In this document: positions 61,232-64,000 of the stretch, piece by piece
Position numbering within the stretch: the first letter of the stretch is position 1
How the letters are laid out: every line of letters begins with the position of its first letter
NCBI RefSeq assembly: GCF_009569385.1
Contig: NZ_WBOF01000001.1
Location: forward strand, 186,001-250,000
Origin: Streptomyces kaniharaensis
GTDB lineage: Bacteria; Actinomycetota; Actinomycetes; Streptomycetales; Streptomycetaceae
DNA: 64,000 nt
Direction of reading: 5' to 3'
The notes under the pieces: model-generated
Database searches by the model: none
What the model saw: the letters and a program-made list of their open reading frames with translations, nothing else
What the model was told of the DNA's origin: nothing
Translations under genes and position numbers: made by a program

Positions 61232-61517
61232 CGATCGTTCCCCCGTCTTCCCCGGTTGCGGCGTCTCCGGCGCACATCGTACGCCTGACCTGCGCCGACG
61301 GATCCCGGCGGGACATGACCCGGCGAATCACCGGCAGCACCTGAGCGTCCGTCCGGCCAGCCGCCCCCGCCCTCGGCCACCATCACCCGCCACCACCACC
61401 CGAGCGACCGTATTCATACCTTTATGCCCCATCCGTACCTTGTATCCTGGTCGTGTATCCGCCTGACCGGCTCGGGCGCGGCCCGATGATGTGGCACCGG
61501 CACGGAGGAGTGCGGAC
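61232..61517. other. Divergent intergenic region before the TetR gene
   Basis: No gene recognised in about 285 bp. The right half (61400-61460) is less GC-rich with TATTCATACCTTTATG and TTGTATCC sequences and probably contains promoters for the TetR gene; no clear palindrome was found. Confidence 0.4.
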
Positions 61518-62249
61518 ATGGTTGAGCAGGACGGCCCCGAAAGGCGGGGGCGTCTGAGTCGGCCGCTGGTGCTCGGGGCGGCCGTGGCGCTGGTCGACCG
61601 GGAGGGGCTGGCGGCGCTGACCATGCGGCGGCTGGCGGGTGAGCTGGGGGTCGAGTCGATGGCGTTGTACCGCTACACGCCGGGCAAGGAGGCGCTGCTC
61701 GACGGGCTGACCGAAGCCTTCTTCGCCGAGGTGAACGAGCGGCTCCGCCGCACCGCCGGCAGCGCCCCGCCCGGGCCGCCGCAGCCCGCCTGGCGGGCCG
61801 AGCTGCGGCGCATCGCCCAGGCGTTCGCCACCGTGGCGCACGCGCACCCGGAGATCCTGCCGCTGGTCGCGACCCGGCCGCTGACCGTACCGGTGGCCCG
61901 CCGGCCGGCGCCGGTGCTCGATCTCACCGAGCATATTCTCGCCGTGCTCGGTCGCGCCGGCTTCGACGACTCCACGACTCTGACGATCTACCGCGCGTTC
62001 GTCGCGTGGAACCTCGGCTGCCTGCTCGTCGACAAGCGTCAGGTGGTCGACAACAAAACCGAGCCGGACCCGGTCCTGCGCCTCGGCCTGCACCTGCTGC
62101 CCGCCGCGGAGTACCCGCGGCTGCGCGCGCTGGTGCCCCGGTTCGCGGACTTCGACGACGAGGGCGAGATGCTGTCCGGCCTGGACGGCCTGCTGGACCG
62201 GATGCCCCGGGCACCGCTTGACGCGTTCTACGGTGACGGCGCATCCTGA
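61518..62249 (+). CDS. TetR family transcriptional regulator (TetR_C_1 type)
   Basis: A 243-aa protein with GGAGGAG upstream of ATG 61518. The HTH region reads ALTMRRLAGELGVESMALYR, continuing YTPGKEALLDGLTEAFF. The C-terminal effector domain (from about 80) resembles those of TetR-type repressors for drug efflux or catabolism (VARRPAPVLDLTEHILAVLG). Ligand unknown. The target could be the genes just downstream (62301 on) in the same orientation. Confidence 0.92.
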   Translation: MVEQDGPERRGRLSRPLVLGAAVALVDREGLAALTMRRLAGELGVESMALYRYTPGKEALLDGLTEAFFAEVNERLRRTAGSAPPGPPQPAWRAELRRIAQAFATVAHAHPEILPLVATRPLTVPVARRPAPVLDLTEHILAVLGRAGFDDSTTLTIYRAFVAWNLGCLLVDKRQVVDNKTEPDPVLRLGLHLLPAAEYPRLRALVPRFADFDDEGEMLSGLDGLLDRMPRAPLDAFYGDGAS

Positions 62250-62300
62250 CGGTATACGAGGTACACGTCGGAGATATTCCAGCGCCCGGAAGAGGCCGCC

Positions 62301-62636
62301 ATGTCCGTCTCCCACGAATCCCTCCCCTCCCTCCCGCATGACATCCTCCGCGTCCGCGTGACCGCCAGGGACGCGGACACCCTGCGCGCCCTGCTGCGCG
62401 AGGTCCGCCCCGACGTGGGCGGGCGTCCCAGCATCGCCGCCGACGGCACCGTGAGCATCGACGCGTACGTCCCGGACGACCGGATCCCGGCCCTCGAACG
62501 CGAGGGCGTCACCGTGACCCGGGTCGGCAACGCCAGTGCCGCCGGCCGGGCCGCCCAGGCCGAGGTCGGCGAGGGCGACCGGTTCGCCCCCGCCGATGCC
62601 GTGCCCCGCGGCCTCGCCGCCAAGTTCGGCGGCTGA
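62301..62636 (+). CDS. Small protein paired with the M14 carboxypeptidase
   Basis: A 111-aa protein, MSVSHESLPSLPHDILRVRV at the start. The first 75 residues alternate strand and helix (VTARDADTLRALLREVRPDV, IDAYVPDDRIPALEREGVTV), suggesting a small ferredoxin-like alpha/beta domain similar in outline to propeptides of M14 carboxypeptidases. It has no signal peptide. The gene ends 15 bp before the carboxypeptidase start, so a stand-alone chaperone or inhibitor is plausible but unproven. Confidence 0.7.
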   Translation: MSVSHESLPSLPHDILRVRVTARDADTLRALLREVRPDVGGRPSIAADGTVSIDAYVPDDRIPALEREGVTVTRVGNASAAGRAAQAEVGEGDRFAPADAVPRGLAAKFGG

Positions 62637-62651
62637 GCCGGGAGGACCGTC

Positions 62652-63725
62652 ATGCCGTACCTGAACATCGTCGAGGTCGAGTCCGCGCTGGGCAGCCTGT
62701 CCACCGCGTACCCGGGCCTGACCGAACTCCTCGTCCTGCCCGAGCCCTCCGTCGAGGGCCGGACCTCCCACGCCCTGCGGATCGGCGCCCCCGCGCCGTT
62801 CCCCAAGGACTGCGTGATCATGATCGGCGGGGTGCACGCCCGCGAATGGGGCAGCTGCGAGATCCTCGTCCACCTCGCCGCCGACCTGCTGGAGGCCTAC
62901 CAGGGCGGTACCGGCCTCGGTTACGGAGGCACCGCCTTCACCGCCGACCAGGTGCGCGGGCTGCTCCAGCGCCTGGACGTGGTGGTGTTCCCGCTGGTCA
63001 ACCCGGACGGCCGGCTGTACAGCCAGACCGTCGACCCGATGTGGCGCAAGAACCGCAACCCCGCCTACGCCGGTGGTGGTTCGGACCCGGCCTGCATCGG
63101 CGTGGACCTCAACCGCAACTACGACTTCCTCTTCGACTTCGCCACCGCCTTCGCGCCGACCGCCACCCCGCAGGTGTCGGCGGATCCGTGCGATCCACAG
63201 GTCTACGAGGGCCCGCGCGCCTTCTCGGAGCCCGAGACCCGCAACGTCCGCTGGCTGCTGGACCGGTTCCCGCGCACGGGCTGGCTGGTCGACGTGCACA
63301 GCTACTCCGAGGACATGCTGTACAACTGGGGCGACGACGAGAACCAGTCCGTCGACCCCGCCATGAACTTCCGCAACCCCGCCTACGACGGCACCCGCGG
63401 CCTCCCGGGCGACGTCGCGTACGCCGAGTACATCGCCAAGACCGACGCCGACACGGCCGTGCTGCTCGCCGAGCGGTTCTGCCAGGGGGTCGGCGGGGTC
63501 CGCGGACTCACCTACAAGCCGATCACCGGGTTCCACCTCTACCCGACGAGCGGGACCAGCGACGACTACGTGTTCTCGCGGCACTTCACGGACCCCGCCC
63601 AGGGCAAGGTGCTCGGCTTCACCGTCGAGTGGGGCACGAGCTTCCACCCGCCGTGGGCCGAGATGGAGAAGATCATCCTCGACGTGGACGCGGGCCTCGT
63701 GGAGTTCTGCCTGGCCACCGCCTGA
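62652..63725 (+). CDS. M14 family zinc carboxypeptidase
   Basis: A 357-aa protein with GGGAGG upstream of ATG 62652. Zinc ligands are in MIGGVHAREWGSCEIL (HxxE) and LVDVHSYSEDML (His), and the catalytic Glu in FTVEWGTSFHPPW. Substrate-binding residues appear in GVDLNRNYDFLF (NR). The sequence is a complete M14 domain but has no signal peptide and no fused propeptide, unusual for the family. The preceding small gene may supply the latter. It would cleave C-terminal residues of peptides or stem peptides. Confidence 0.92.
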   Translation: MPYLNIVEVESALGSLSTAYPGLTELLVLPEPSVEGRTSHALRIGAPAPFPKDCVIMIGGVHAREWGSCEILVHLAADLLEAYQGGTGLGYGGTAFTADQVRGLLQRLDVVVFPLVNPDGRLYSQTVDPMWRKNRNPAYAGGGSDPACIGVDLNRNYDFLFDFATAFAPTATPQVSADPCDPQVYEGPRAFSEPETRNVRWLLDRFPRTGWLVDVHSYSEDMLYNWGDDENQSVDPAMNFRNPAYDGTRGLPGDVAYAEYIAKTDADTAVLLAERFCQGVGGVRGLTYKPITGFHLYPTSGTSDDYVFSRHFTDPAQGKVLGFTVEWGTSFHPPWAEMEKIILDVDAGLVEFCLATA

Positions 63726-63732
63726 ACCCCGA

Positions 63733-63780
63733 AGCAGTTGGGCGCCCGCCACGGCCGGTCGTGGCGGGCGCCCAACTGCT
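63733..63780. terminator. Strong bidirectional terminator
   Basis: A perfect 21-bp stem (63733-63753 with 63760-63780) and 6-nt loop, 7 bp after the carboxypeptidase stop, between convergent genes. It is followed at 63799-63823 by short GGGCTGTCG repeats. Confidence 0.9.
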
Positions 63781-63821
63781 CGGGACCGCTAGGACTTTCG
63801 GGCTGTCGGGCTGTCGGGCTT

Positions 63822-64000
63822 TCAGGCGGCCCGGTGGAAGAAGAACGGGTCGATCGACACCGGCACCCGGGTGACGCCGTCGTTGTCGAGCAGTTGGTGG
63901 GTGTTGAAGTTGGCGTTGCGGTGATACGTCACACCGACCGGGAAGTTGGCCTTGTCGGGCGTGTTGTTGCCCGCGAACACACCGTAGAAGTCGCTTCCGA
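63822..64000 (-). CDS. 3' end of an unidentified, probably secreted protein (gene continues beyond window)
   Basis: The last 59 codons of a minus-strand gene, open to the window edge and ending TGA 63824-63822. It reads SDFYGVFAGNNTPDKANFPV, then TYHRNANFNTHQLLDNDGVT and VPVSIDPFFFHRAA. Asn- and aromatic-rich composition with beta-strand spacing resembles the end of an extracellular glycosidase or sialidase-like beta propeller, but I cannot name it. Confidence 0.7.
   Translation of the reverse strand, partial: GSDFYGVFAGNNTPDKANFPVGVTYHRNANFNTHQLLDNDGVTRVPVSIDPFFFHRAA

Overview
The window is very GC-rich DNA with frequent GTG and TTG starts, strong GGAGG-type ribosome sites, TTA codons confined to a few genes, a glutathione-peroxidase/Sdh/EfeUOB core and many Streptomyces-type small conserved proteins. 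Together these point to the chromosome of a streptomycete (Streptomyces or Kitasatospora). I saw no rRNA, tRNA, CRISPR array, prophage or biosynthetic gene cluster. All identifications come from reading motifs and gene context, not from database searches.

Layout. 1-7.2 kb: the 3' part of an M1 aminopeptidase, an NTF2-like protein, a baeRF-type protein, a tiny secreted protein, then the most unusual locus: a membrane-spanning ECF sigma factor fused to an extracellular CAP domain, next to a paralogous secreted CAP protein with the same upstream element at identical spacing. 7.2-16 kb: ATP-dependent DNA ligase, a ferredoxin/P450 pair and a series of small housekeeping or hypothetical genes (EcsC-like, DUF427, DUF2277, gamma carbonic anhydrase, DJ-1/PfpI, RBBP9-type hydrolase). 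16-23 kb: class A penicillin-binding protein, secreted tripeptidyl-aminopeptidase-type hydrolase, methionine aminopeptidase paralogue, FAD oxidoreductase and an XRE regulator. 23-31 kb: a sugar ABC importer without its own ATPase, a SulP anion transporter containing a TTA codon, glyoxylate carboligase behind twin operator-like palindromes, and glutathione peroxidase. 31-36 kb: a LysR regulator divergent from an sdhCAB operon.

36-45 kb: small zinc-ribbon proteins, a DUF2797 protein, a CstB-like persulfide dioxygenase/rhodanese behind two CsoR/CstR-type palindromes, an Mrr-nuclease/TerD fusion, and the iron-uptake operon efeO-efeB-efeU behind an iron box. 45-54 kb: secreted M4 metalloprotease, an M15-like lipoprotein, a D-2-hydroxyacid dehydrogenase, an ArsR-type regulator, an aldo/keto reductase, a histidine phosphatase and a TetR/NAD-epimerase pair sharing one operator. 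Gene debris lies at 49.0-49.5 and 51.5-51.9 kb.

54-57.2 kb is an accessory patch: an SDR/AraC divergent pair between two fragments of IS701-type transposase, with further frameshifted debris. 57.2-64 kb: a methyltransferase coupled to a 57-aa gene, small hypotheticals, a 5'-truncated GNAT, a GH25 lysozyme, a TetR regulator, an M14 carboxypeptidase with a small upstream partner, and the 3' end of an unidentified gene. Themes are cell-envelope and secreted hydrolase functions, sulfur, iron and redox control, and a few spots of genome erosion.
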